Shown here in pieces: positions 1 through 7,013 of a DNA stretch of 8,582 bases. The translations under genes were made by a program, and so were the position numbers. The notes under the pieces are model-generated. The model had not been told where the DNA came from. It did not search any database and saw nothing but the letters and a program-made list of their open reading frames with translations. The DNA comes from Planctomycetaceae bacterium UBA6172. GTDB lineage: Bacteria; Planctomycetota; Planctomycetia; Pirellulales; Pirellulaceae. The DNA lies in NCBI GenBank assembly GCA_002422955.1, contig DITY01000196.1, positions 2,120 to 10,701 on the forward strand, in the 5' to 3' direction. Positions within the stretch are counted from its first letter, which is position 1. Every line of letters begins with the position of its first letter.

Positions 1-1328
1 TCGCCCTCTTCAAACTTCAGTGAACGGCTTGCATCCTCGCCGGCCAGATCGAATCTGGCCTGGAGAGAACGAGTGATCGACCAATCCGCTGATGAATCGG
101 GACGCAAAGTCTGCTCCCAAACTGCCTGATCGGCTTGCGAGTTGGGTTCAAACTCGAGCAGTCGTAATTCAGCGGCTTGCAATTGCCGGTCGATGTCTTC
201 TAGCTCGCGTTCCTGAGCATCCGTCGGTGCGGTCATCACCGGAGGCGAATTGCCGAACTTAAAAGCTCGGCCACTTTCCGGCACGTTATTGAAGAAGGCG
301 AACATCCGATAAAAATCCCGCTGGGACAACGGATCGTATTTGTGATCGTGACAACGCGCGCAACCTATCGTGAGTCCCATCCAGACTGTCGCTGTGGTAT
401 CAACTCGATCGACCACATATTCCACCGCGTACTCTTCGGGCACGATCCCGCCTTCCCCGTTGCCCCGGTGATTTCGGTTGAAGCCCGTCGCCAGTCGTTG
501 CAGTTTTGTCGCGTCTGGGAGTAAATCGCCAGCGAGTTGCTCGATCGTGAATTGATCAAACGGGAGGTTGCGATTGAACGCCTCAATCACCCAGTCGCGC
601 CAGCGCCACATCGAGCGCTCGCCATCGCTCTGATATCCATTCGTGTCGGCATAACGGGCCGCATCCAGCCAGGGCAGAGCCATCCTCTCGCCATAATGCG
701 TCGAGTTCAACAGGCGATTTACAACCTTTTCATAGGCATCGCTCGTTTGATCGGCCAGGAATGTGTCCACTTCCTGCACGGTCGGCGGCAGTCCGGTCAG
801 GTCGAGTGAGAGTCTGCGGATCAATGTGAAGCGGTCGGCTTCGGGGGAAGGTGCCAACTTTTGTGATTCCAGTTTGGCAAGGACAAAGCGATCCACCGGA
901 TTCCGCGCCCATTCAGACCGCTGGACTTTCGGTTCAGACGGACGGACGGGCACGGCGAAAGACCAGTGCGATTGATATTCGGCGCCTGCTCGAATCCAGC
1001 GTTCCAACAACTGCACCTGATCAGCGGTCAGCTGGCGGTTGGAATGGGGAGGAGGCATCTGCTGCTCAGGATCATCCGAGCGGAGCCTTGCAAGAAGCGA
1101 ACTCTCGGCGGGATCATGAGGCGTAATTGCGCCGGTAGTGACCGCGGTCTGCCGCATATCCAGCCGCAGATCAGACATCCGAGTTTCAGGATCCTGTCCA
1201 TGGCAATGAAAGCAGTTTTCAGACAAAATGGGACGTATATCGCGGTTGAATTGCGGCGATGGATCATCTGCCGCTACGTTTGTGCCAAGCAGACACGAGA
1301 GGACGAAACAGCTACCCAGGTATCTCAT
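1..1328 (-). CDS. PSCyt1-PSCyt2 (DUF1549) exported cytochrome-like protein, 3' end outside window
   Basis: The first 442 codons are visible; the gene continues past the left edge. A short signal peptide (roughly residues 1-20, ending in VAA before DDP) implies export. Residues 27-115 look like PSCyt1, the planctomycete cytochrome-c-like domain, with a CFHCH heme-type motif at 39-43 and the usual QMPPP stretch. PSCyt2/DUF1549 follows from about residue 140 (ARNPVDRFVLAKL, then RRLSLDLTGLPPT) and ends near a second CxxCH, CARCHDHKYDP, starting at residue 323. After about residue 385 a charged linker leads into what could be a LamG-like insert. In this family PSD1/DUF1553 would come next, beyond the window. 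The ATG at 1328 is preceded by AGGAG ten bases upstream and lies 22 bases after the DUF1501 stop, so the two are co-transcribed. The family assignment is firm; heme binding and redox function are inferred from the motifs. Confidence 0.95.
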   Translation of the reverse strand, partial: MRYLGSCFVLSCLLGTNVAADDPSPQFNRDIRPILSENCFHCHGQDPETRMSDLRLDMRQTAVTTGAITPHDPAESSLLARLRSDDPEQQMPPPHSNRQLTADQVQLLERWIRAGAEYQSHWSFAVPVRPSEPKVQRSEWARNPVDRFVLAKLESQKLAPSPEADRFTLIRRLSLDLTGLPPTVQEVDTFLADQTSDAYEKVVNRLLNSTHYGERMALPWLDAARYADTNGYQSDGERSMWRWRDWVIEAFNRNLPFDQFTIEQLAGDLLPDATKLQRLATGFNRNHRGNGEGGIVPEEYAVEYVVDRVDTTATVWMGLTIGCARCHDHKYDPLSQRDFYRMFAFFNNVPESGRAFKFGNSPPVMTAPTDAQERELEDIDRQLQAAELRLLEFEPNSQADQAVWEQTLRPDSSADWSITRSLQARFDLAGEDASRSLKFEEG

Positions 1329-1338
1329 GCCGTGTGCA

Positions 1339-1343
1339 CTCCT
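1339..1343 (-). promoter_or_regulatory. Shine-Dalgarno AGGAG of the left-most operon gene
   Basis: AGGAG on the minus strand, ten bases before the ATG at 1328 and inside the 22-base gap after the DUF1501 stop. It supports the chosen start, which also gives a clean signal peptide. Confidence 0.65.
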
Positions 1344-1350
1344 GTCTGAC

Positions 1351-2793
1351 TTACGCGATAATTTCGTCAATCGGTCTTCCATGGTCGATATCAAGTCGCT
1401 TGCGGCCAGGGACTTCAAGCTTACGGGAGTCGAGGCCCAGTTGTTTCAGAATCGTAGCATGGATGTCGGTGACGTAGTGACGATCTTCAACAGCGTGGAA
1501 ACCGATCTCATCGGTCGCTCCATGGACGACACCTTCTTTGATACCGCCACCAGCCAGCCAGACGCTGAATCCGAAAATGTGATGGTCGCGTCCATCGGCC
1601 CCCTGTGTCCCAGGAGTGCGCCCGAACTCGGTGGCAAAGACGACCAGGGTTTCGTCGAGCAACCCACGACTACTGAGATCCTCCAGCAACGCCCCGACCG
1701 GTTGGTCGACGGCTCGAGCATTCGCCTCGTGGTTTGCTTTCAATCCGCCGTGCGCATCCCAGCTTCCCGCGCCGCCAGCACCGTGTTGGACCTGCACGAA
1801 CCGCACGCCCCGCTCGATGAGCCGACGTGTGGCCAATAGTTGCGTCGCGAATTCACGGCAGTGCGGCTGATCGACTCCATACCGGGCCTGGGTCTCAGCC
1901 GTTTCGCGAGAAAAGTCGACGATCTCAGGAATGGAAGTCTGCATCTGATACGCCATTTCGTAGCTCGCCATGCGGGCCGCCAACGCGGCATCACCGGGAT
2001 AATCAAGGCCGCGTAGCGCATTCAGTTGGCGGAGCAGATCCCTATTCAAACGGTGTGCATCCGGTGCAATGGGAAGTTCTGGTTTTCCGAAGGCGAGCGG
2101 CTGGGCTGGATCAATGCGCAGGGGCACGGCATCATGGGCCGGGCCGAGATAATGACCGTCTCGCTTGTTCCAGTACTCTCGATTTCCGATCGAAATGAAC
2201 TGTGGCAAGTTATCGTTGAGACTCCCCAGTCCGTAATGCACCCATGCCCCCAGAGTGGGAAAATCGCCATCGAGCTGATTGCGGCCTGAGTGGAACTGCG
2301 TCTGGGCTCCATGGTTGCTGTCGGTGGTCCACATCGAACGAACGATCGACAGTTTGTCGACGTTGCGAGCCATATGCGGAAACCAGTCGCTGATTTCGAT
2401 CCCGCTTTGGCCATGCTTCTGGAATCCGACCTGCAGTGGATATAGCAAATTGCGCTGCTCGGCGTTCATCGCGACAGAGCGCTCGATACTGAGATTCTTC
2501 TGAACGTCCGCGAACGGAGTTTCCGAAATCGATTTGCCCGCATATTTGTTGAGCATCGGCTTGGGATCAAAACTTTCCATGTGGCTGTAGCCGCCGTTCA
2601 TGAAAAGCCAGATGACGCTCTTCGCTTTAGGAGTAAAGTGGGGGACGCCCACGGGCCATTCTGGGGCCGAGCCCTGCCCGTAGCCGTCGCGATGCAGCAT
2701 GGCTGCCAATGCGATGCCCATCAGACCCCTTCCACCATCGGTAAGGAAAGATCGCCGTGCGGTTCTGTGTGACAGTTCGAATTGTACTCGCAT
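1351..2793 (-). CDS. DUF1501 family protein (alkaline-phosphatase/sulfatase-like fold), Tat-type leader
   Basis: A 480-residue protein matching DUF1501, a planctomycete-rich family placed in the alkaline-phosphatase/sulfatase superfamily. The N-terminus has a twin-arginine-like leader: ARRSFL at residues 12-17, then a glycine/alanine-rich hydrophobic stretch to about 33. This suggests export of a folded protein by Tat. Family hallmarks are VIWLFMNGGYSHMESFDPKP (60-79), TEFGRTPG near 388-395 followed by GRDHH near 401-405, and a C-terminal stretch with GVVHGATDEIGFHAVED and a DIHATILKQLGL motif. The frame is open further upstream to 3060, but that extension overlaps the upstream gene by 250 bases and lacks family features. 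The ATG at 2793 sits 13 bases after that gene's stop and yields the leader, so I chose it. Length is typical. DUF1501 genes usually sit beside PSCyt/PSD1 genes, as here. The substrate is unknown. Confidence 0.95.
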   Translation of the reverse strand: MRVQFELSHRTARRSFLTDGGRGLMGIALAAMLHRDGYGQGSAPEWPVGVPHFTPKAKSVIWLFMNGGYSHMESFDPKPMLNKYAGKSISETPFADVQKNLSIERSVAMNAEQRNLLYPLQVGFQKHGQSGIEISDWFPHMARNVDKLSIVRSMWTTDSNHGAQTQFHSGRNQLDGDFPTLGAWVHYGLGSLNDNLPQFISIGNREYWNKRDGHYLGPAHDAVPLRIDPAQPLAFGKPELPIAPDAHRLNRDLLRQLNALRGLDYPGDAALAARMASYEMAYQMQTSIPEIVDFSRETAETQARYGVDQPHCREFATQLLATRRLIERGVRFVQVQHGAGGAGSWDAHGGLKANHEANARAVDQPVGALLEDLSSRGLLDETLVVFATEFGRTPGTQGADGRDHHIFGFSVWLAGGGIKEGVVHGATDEIGFHAVEDRHYVTDIHATILKQLGLDSRKLEVPGRKRLDIDHGRPIDEIIA

Positions 2794-2803
2794 CCCGAAA
2801 TGA

Positions 2804-2808
2804 TCCTT
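2804..2808 (-). promoter_or_regulatory. Shine-Dalgarno AAGGA overlapping the upstream stop codon
   Basis: The TAA stop of the 936-residue gene (2809-2807) runs into GGA, making AAGGA ten bases before the DUF1501 ATG at 2793. Sharing of the stop codon and ribosome-binding site suggests translational coupling. Confidence 0.55.
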
Positions 2809-5617
2809 ACCGCAGAGTGACAAAGTCATTGTGATTGAGCAAAACCCAGACGAGATGCCCTCGAGCCTGAGCGTGCGTTGTGCCAGGCTGCTGACGCAAC
2901 GCCACCATCGTATTGACGCATGCGGTCCATTCCGCATCGTTGGGTGCGGTACAGAGTATCCCACGAAACGCCTGAAGGACAAACTCGCGGTCATCGCTCT
3001 CCGGAATCTGCGATCCCAGACGATCGGCGATTTTCTGGGCGGCGCTGAGGACCAAACCACTATTGGAAAGTGCCAGCGCCTGTTGTGGCACGATGCTTTG
3101 GTCCCGCCGGTAACACTCTCTCACGTCCGCATCGTCAAAGGTTGTCAGGAACGGGTTTCGTTCCTTGTCGGAGTGAATGAAGTACAGGCTGCGGCGATTG
3201 GATGTGGCCTGGTCCGCTGCCGATACCGGCGGACCGCCCTGGGTAAGGTCAATGTTTCCGGTCAGAGAGAGAATCGAATCCCTCACAGCCTGGGCTTCAA
3301 TCCGTACCGAGTTTCGCTTCCACCAGCGGTGATTGTCGGGGTCGCGAGCGAGATTGGCCTCTCCGCCCGCCTCCGAGGACCCCATGCGATAGGCCGCTGA
3401 CGACACGATCAATCGGTGCAGATGTTTCATGCTCCAGCCCTGCTCCACGAACTCGCTGGCTAGCCAGTCGATCAGCTCGGGATTCACTGGCGGAGCACTC
3501 TTGCGTCCAAAATCAAAGGGGCTGGGAGTCATCGGAGTTCCCATGTGCCGCGACCAAACGTGGTTCACTGCCACACGCGCCGTCAAAGGATTCCGCGGAT
3601 CGGTGATCCAGTCGGCGAGCGCTGTTCTGCGGCCGCTGCTGGACGACGGGAATGATATTGGGGCATCATCTTTGTTGGGGTGTACGAACCGAGTTGTGGT
3701 CCACTTCGCGCCTGCGAAAGATGCGACCTGGTCGGCATCGGCGATTGGGGCTATCGTCAGACTCGTAGCCGCGTTTAATGATTCACGCGCCGTCTCCAGC
3801 TCTTTCATCATGCCGGCTTTCGCCTCGGCATTCGCGCTGACCTGGCGAAGTTCAACAAGCGCGACCGCATGGCGAGCCTTGGCAACGCCTGCCTCGCGCG
3901 CTGCGCGAATGGCGGACGCCTTGGCAACTCGGCGGAGCTGGGCGGCCGCTACGTTGCCGCTTGCATCGTCGGTCGCCCAGGTGGCTCGCAGCGCCGCGCA
4001 ACGGCTTTCCGTGCTCAGCAACTCGCTGGTGGCAACCGTCAATGCCAATTCGGCGACCGTGAGCTCTTGTTGGGCAACGTCAGCGGCTTGCTGCGATGTC
4101 CCATCGCTCTCTGCGCTCGGCGACGTGCTTGCGGCGGGATTCGAAGAATTCTGAGGATTCGATCCGGTGGGCTGATCGACGGGCGGAGTGACCGTTTGTG
4201 ACGCTTCGGCCGAACGTTTTTTGGCGACAGCCAATCGATCCCGCGCAGAAGTCATATCGCGAGCGGCCACATCGACTTTATTTCGAGCAGCATCCACGTA
4301 AGCATTCAAAACCCACTCACGACGCTCGGGCTGCCAGGCCTCTTGCGGGAGTGCGACGGGCTGTATGGCCAATGTCTTGAATGCCAGAATCCGCGGAACG
4401 CCCGGCGCGATGACCGTGGAGAGATCCGGTTTGGTTTCGTCGCCACGCACGTAAAGATGAGTCGGAGCGTCGATCAGTCCGTCAAAGACTCGCGGAATTC
4501 CGTCCTGCGATAGGTCGACTTGACCTGGTACCATGTCCATCCGCACGTGGTAGGGTTCAAAAAAGGCTCGCATGCGGTAGTAATCCGCTTGTTCAATCGG
4601 ATCGTACTTGTGATCATGACACTTGGCACAGTTCAACGTCAGACCGAGAAGGCCTTTGCCAACATGCTCGACCGTATCATCCATCCATTGCAGACGGCTA
4701 AACAAAACCCAGTTCCTGGCTAGAAAACCGGTGGCGCGAAGTTTCTGAAGATCGTTCGGATACAATTCGTCCGCGGCCAGCATTTGCCGGATCATCTCAG
4801 CATAGGCGAGATCCTCGTTGAGAGATTCAACGATCCAGTCGCGCCAGTGCCAAATGTGCTTCTGACTGTTGCGGAGCTCGTCCCCCAATCCCCACCAGTC
4901 ACTGTATCGCCAGACATCCATCCAATGTCGAGCCCAGCGTTCACCGTGTCGTTCATCATCGAGCAGACGTGTGACCGCCTTTTCGTACCAGTCCGGGGAA
5001 GTGTCCGCTTCGAACGCATGAATCTCATCTAGCGTTGGCGGCAATCCGATCAAGTCGATCGATAACCGCCGCAAGAGCAAAGCGCGGGAGGCTTCAGGTT
5101 GCGGAGTCAATCCGTGTTGCTCATGCTGCTGCGCGAGAAACGCATCGATCGGATTTCGCACCCAGGTGGGATTCGCCACCGCAGGAACCTCTGGACGAAT
5201 CGGGGCGCGAAAGGCCCAGTGGTCACGCGGATCGGACTCGGGCACCTCGTCTGCAGGTGCTGGGGCGTTTTCGGCGATCCACCTTTGAAGCGATTCAATC
5301 TGATCGGCCTTGAGCGGTTCACCTTCTGGCGGCATCCGCTGAGATGGGTCGTCATCCATCACACGCGTCAGCAATCGACTCTTGGCGTCACCTGGCGTGA
5401 TCGCCGAACCAGAATCACCCCCTCTGATCGCCAGCGCGACGGTATCCAGCCGCAGTCCGCCCTCCTGTTTGAGCGCTCCATGGCACGCGTAGCACCGTTC
5501 CCGCAACAGTGGTTTGATTTGCTTGACGTAGTCGCCCTGCTCATCCGCGGATGCCGAAGTGAAGAAGAGGAACAGGAGGAGATAGGGAGAGAGGGAGAAA
5601 CGTAGCGGAATGACCAT
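2807..5617 (-). CDS. PSCyt1-PSCyt2 (DUF1549)-PSD1 (DUF1553) exported cytochrome-like protein
   Basis: A complete three-domain planctomycete cytochrome-like protein of 936 residues, first gene of the operon. A signal peptide spans about residues 1-24 (LLLFLFFTSASA, cleavage before DEQ). PSCyt1 covers about 30-120, with CYACH at 42-46 and RMPPEGEP. PSCyt2/DUF1549 covers about 140-345 (NPIDAFLAQQ, RRLSIDLIGLPPT, second motif CAKCHDHKYDP from residue 330). Residues about 440-645 are alanine-rich and probably coiled-coil, broken by a low-complexity Pro/Ser/Asn/Thr linker near 477-507. PSD1/DUF1553 runs from about 660 to the end (RTALADWITDPRNPLTARVA, VNHVWSRHMG), finishing with LLNHNDFVTLR. Start choice: the ATG at 5617 gives a canonical signal peptide but has no Shine-Dalgarno. 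An in-frame ATG at 5713 has a good one but adds 32 residues before the hydrophobic segment. Two CxxCH motifs suggest heme attachment and electron transfer at the cell surface; this is inference. Confidence 0.95.
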   Translation of the reverse strand: MVIPLRFSLSPYLLLFLFFTSASADEQGDYVKQIKPLLRERCYACHGALKQEGGLRLDTVALAIRGGDSGSAITPGDAKSRLLTRVMDDDPSQRMPPEGEPLKADQIESLQRWIAENAPAPADEVPESDPRDHWAFRAPIRPEVPAVANPTWVRNPIDAFLAQQHEQHGLTPQPEASRALLLRRLSIDLIGLPPTLDEIHAFEADTSPDWYEKAVTRLLDDERHGERWARHWMDVWRYSDWWGLGDELRNSQKHIWHWRDWIVESLNEDLAYAEMIRQMLAADELYPNDLQKLRATGFLARNWVLFSRLQWMDDTVEHVGKGLLGLTLNCAKCHDHKYDPIEQADYYRMRAFFEPYHVRMDMVPGQVDLSQDGIPRVFDGLIDAPTHLYVRGDETKPDLSTVIAPGVPRILAFKTLAIQPVALPQEAWQPERREWVLNAYVDAARNKVDVAARDMTSARDRLAVAKKRSAEASQTVTPPVDQPTGSNPQNSSNPAASTSPSAESDGTSQQAADVAQQELTVAELALTVATSELLSTESRCAALRATWATDDASGNVAAAQLRRVAKASAIRAAREAGVAKARHAVALVELRQVSANAEAKAGMMKELETARESLNAATSLTIAPIADADQVASFAGAKWTTTRFVHPNKDDAPISFPSSSSGRRTALADWITDPRNPLTARVAVNHVWSRHMGTPMTPSPFDFGRKSAPPVNPELIDWLASEFVEQGWSMKHLHRLIVSSAAYRMGSSEAGGEANLARDPDNHRWWKRNSVRIEAQAVRDSILSLTGNIDLTQGGPPVSAADQATSNRRSLYFIHSDKERNPFLTTFDDADVRECYRRDQSIVPQQALALSNSGLVLSAAQKIADRLGSQIPESDDREFVLQAFRGILCTAPNDAEWTACVNTMVALRQQPGTTHAQARGHLVWVLLNHNDFVTLR

Positions 5618-5720
5618 GCGGAGGCATGTGCCACGCCACATCGGTGGCTTGCGGTCCGCAGTCCTATTTGGCTCAGTGGTCATCGCAGGCGGTCTCAATC
5701 CAAGTCTCCCCATCGCATTG

Positions 5721-5730
5721 CCTCCCTCTC
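5721..5730 (-). promoter_or_regulatory. Candidate Shine-Dalgarno for an upstream alternative start (ATG at 5713)
   Basis: GAGAGGGAGG on the minus strand lies seven bases before an in-frame ATG at 5713 of the PSCyt1-PSCyt2-PSD1 gene. The match is better than anything before the ATG at 5617. Use of 5713 would put 32 hydrophilic residues ahead of the signal peptide, so the site may be fortuitous. No convincing -10/-35 pair was found upstream. Confidence 0.35.
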
Positions 5731-6080
5731 GAAAAGGGCATCGTCGCAAAAGGATATCTCCGCAGCGAGTGATCAGTTGCCGCCGTAGTATCCAGAAGAG
5801 TTCATTTTGCTCCAGGACATGTCATTCGCGAAAGGGTGTAACCGGCATCCCGCCGGTTAGCAGGCGAGGGTCAATGGTTCGTAATTGCCCAGCAAGTTGC
5901 GATGGGCAGGAGCATTGCTCGTCTGGCGTTCGAGGTAGAGACTGCGGGCCAAGAAGAGCCGAATTCGCGACCGGGTGCTCTACGACGACGGGCTCTAGTA
6001 CTTCGCTTCGGGGCGTAACGCGCTCGCAGCCAGCGGGATCACCTGACCACGTTTCGCACCGGCGTCCCATGCACCCGGAC
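5731..6080. other. Stretch with no recognised gene, upstream of the large operon
   Basis: Open frames on both strands cross this stretch (for example 5610-6242 plus and 5822-6070 minus), but their translations have no recognisable domain and mixed composition, and neither has a convincing ribosome-binding site. The only clear structure is the palindrome at 5839-5859, plus a weaker inverted repeat GCCCA/TGGGC near 5887-5907. The promoter of the leftward operon should lie in its left part or just left of it, but I cannot point to a convincing one. Confidence 0.5.
5839..5859. repeat. Perfect palindrome, 8-bp stem and 5-base loop (REP-like)
   Basis: TAACCGGC, loop ATCCC, then GCCGGTTA: a perfect eight-base-pair stem. 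Neither strand has a T-run after it, so it is not an obvious intrinsic terminator. GC-rich palindromes of this kind in planctomycete intergenic DNA are often dispersed REP-like elements. Whether this one is multicopy cannot be judged from one window. Confidence 0.55.
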
Positions 6081-6242
6081 CGCGAAGTGGTGATTCTGTG
6101 GCTTCAGCAGAGGAAAGCCGCTGAGAAAACTCTGAAGTGGACCGGAACTGCCTGGAGAACCGGGATTACGCTCTGGCGATTCGTCGCACATTCGGCAGCT
6201 GGAAAGGCCATGGATGCTGCGGGCGCGTCCGAGGAAAAGTAA
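6081..6242 (+). pseudogene. Frameshifted remnant resembling the homing-endonuclease-associated (HNH_repeat) motif
   Basis: Two plus-strand frames together spell one motif. The first gives REVVILWLQQRKAAEKTLKW from 6081. The second gives ENRDYALAIRRTFGSWK up to 6205. The first frame then resumes with AMDAAGASEEK and a TAA at 6240-6242. Skipping base 6206 joins FGSWK directly to AMDAAG, which matches the ending of the HNH_repeat family (aromatic-GSW, then A-x-x-AAG). An earlier shift lies between about 6115 and 6160. These repeats normally occur in tandem in homing-endonuclease-like or DNA-binding proteins. No start codon, catalytic domain or further repeat copy is visible, so this is a decayed fragment. 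The match rests on about 45 residues and could be coincidental. Confidence 0.45.
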
Positions 6243-6296
6243 AATCCAGGACGGTCACACGCTCTTGGGTGCTGCGTTCCGATTTGCCGAAGTCGT

Positions 6297-6708
6297 TCAT
6301 TGTTCCAAAATTTTCCAGTGGCCGCCTTTGGCCGGTCCGATCCGAGCGACGAGTTCCGCTTGCCGAAGTGCGGCGATATTTCTTTCAATGGTCCGTTCGG
6401 TACGACTAAGCCGCAGGGCCATCTCAGGTATCGTGATTTGGGGCTGAGCGATCATCAACTCAATGATTTGCTGCTCGATTTTCCCCGACATTTTCCCCGA
6501 CATTTTCCCCCTAGTCTCGTCGGGGGTTTCGGTCGTCCCTGTTCGCTGAACGACCTCGGGCGGGAACGGGAAGGAGATCCACAATCCGGTAGGTTCCTGC
6601 TCGATCACCACCTCAGCGAGCCTCGCGGCAGGCGGCAAGGATTCGTTCAACGCCCCGGCCCCAGGCTTCGATCTGGCCGGCTCGAAAGAAGACGTTGGCG
6701 ATGTCCAC
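6297..6708 (-). pseudogene. C-terminal remnant of a COG2865-type ATP-binding / winged-helix protein
   Basis: Two frames carry adjoining parts of one protein. Codons 6708-6613 read VDIANVFFRAGQIEAWGRGV and continue as ERILAACREAR, then hit TGA; this is the end of the HATPase_c_4-like region (FFRAGxIEAWGRGIERI). After a frameshift, codons 6620-6297 read VIEQEPTGLWISFPFPP, a GKMSGKMSGK linker, then a winged-helix domain (ITIPEMALRLSRTERTIERN, ending GPAKGGHWKILEQ and TGA). Intact relatives have several hundred residues, with an AlbA_2 domain at the N-terminus that is absent here; homology fades upstream of 6708. A 186-residue open frame runs through the region from 6857, but its first half is out of frame with the family. 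The family is a predicted DNA-binding regulator often found inside type I restriction-modification loci. Family call firm; pseudogene status well supported by the shift. Confidence 0.75.
6479..6510. repeat. 12-bp tandem repeat, 2.7 copies
   Basis: TTTTCCCCGACA occurs twice in direct tandem (6479-6490, 6491-6502), followed by TTTTCCCC. On the minus strand it encodes the GKMSGKMSGK linker of the COG2865-type remnant. This kind of linker recurs in that family, so the repeat is probably coding in origin. Confidence 0.8.
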
Positions 6709-7013
6709 CCGCCAGCCCTAAACTCAGCACGCCGTTCGTGCGCTGCTGAAACCGGCCAGGGGCTTGAATCAACCGCGTCCCCGCCAGCCCCCACCCAGTA
6801 CCGCCGATTTTGGCTGAACCGCTTCTTCGATGTCTTGGCGTACTGGATGTAAAACAACGGCCCGGGCAGGCGGCATAGGGAAAAGTCCGTCGTAGGAACC
6901 CGGGGAAGTTGCAGCTCCAGGTCCCGTCGCGCTGGTCCGCGTTCGATAGTTCGTCCGACAAACGCCGCTAGCGTCGGACCTGCCGCACGCGAAGGCTGGG
7001 TAGGGTGGGCCGA
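6709..7013 (-). other. Unrecognised, probably decayed sequence between two gene remnants
   Basis: All three minus-strand frames were read through this stretch. They contain no domain I recognise. One frame (about 6960-6720) gives a basic, aromatic-rich run including LPGPLFYIQYAKTSKKR and NRRYWVGAGGDAVD, but it has no start or family match and is out of phase with the true COG2865 frame. The right end contains a GTCCGAC palindrome and a GTAGGGTGGGCCG-type sequence. I treat the stretch as non-coding or degraded. Confidence 0.4.
6953..6979. repeat. Inverted repeat, 7-bp stem with a CGCTAGC-rich loop
   Basis: GTCCGAC (6953-6959), a 13-base spacer AAACGCCGCTAGC, then GTCGGAC (6973-6979): a perfect seven-base inverted repeat. 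There is no T-tract on either side. It may be a REP-like element similar in kind to the one at 5839-5859, though the sequences differ. Confidence 0.5.

Noticed and set aside
1228..1839. 203-codon plus-strand open frame
   Set aside because: It is antisense to the DUF1501 gene and the start of the neighbouring PSCyt gene, both of which have clear domains and ribosome-binding sites on the minus strand.
2794..3060. 89-codon N-terminal extension of the DUF1501 gene
   Set aside because: It overlaps the end of the PSD1 domain of the upstream gene in another frame. The ATG at 2793 has a Shine-Dalgarno sequence and gives a twin-arginine-type leader.
3429..4154. 241-codon plus-strand open frame
   Set aside because: It lies antisense inside the PSCyt1-PSCyt2-PSD1 gene over its alanine-rich insert. 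High GC and repetitive alanine codons suppress stops on the opposite strand. The translation is low-complexity and matches no family.
5822..6070. 82-codon minus-strand open frame
   Set aside because: It ends by reading through the palindrome at 5839-5859, has no ribosome-binding site and no recognisable domain. It is most likely a spurious frame over an intergenic repeat.
5610..6242. 210-codon plus-strand open frame as a single gene
   Set aside because: It starts antisense to the signal-peptide region of the operon's first gene. Its translation is unremarkable until 6081, where only a frameshifted HNH_repeat-like motif appears.
6479..6510. Short tandem repeat as a CRISPR or regulatory array
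   Set aside because: The unit is 12 bases with no spacers, and it encodes a GKMSGKMSGK linker typical of the protein family.
6297..6857. 186-codon minus-strand open frame as an intact protein
   Set aside because: Only its last ~107 codons match the COG2865-type C-terminus. The preceding part is out of frame with the conserved block, which lies in the neighbouring frame.
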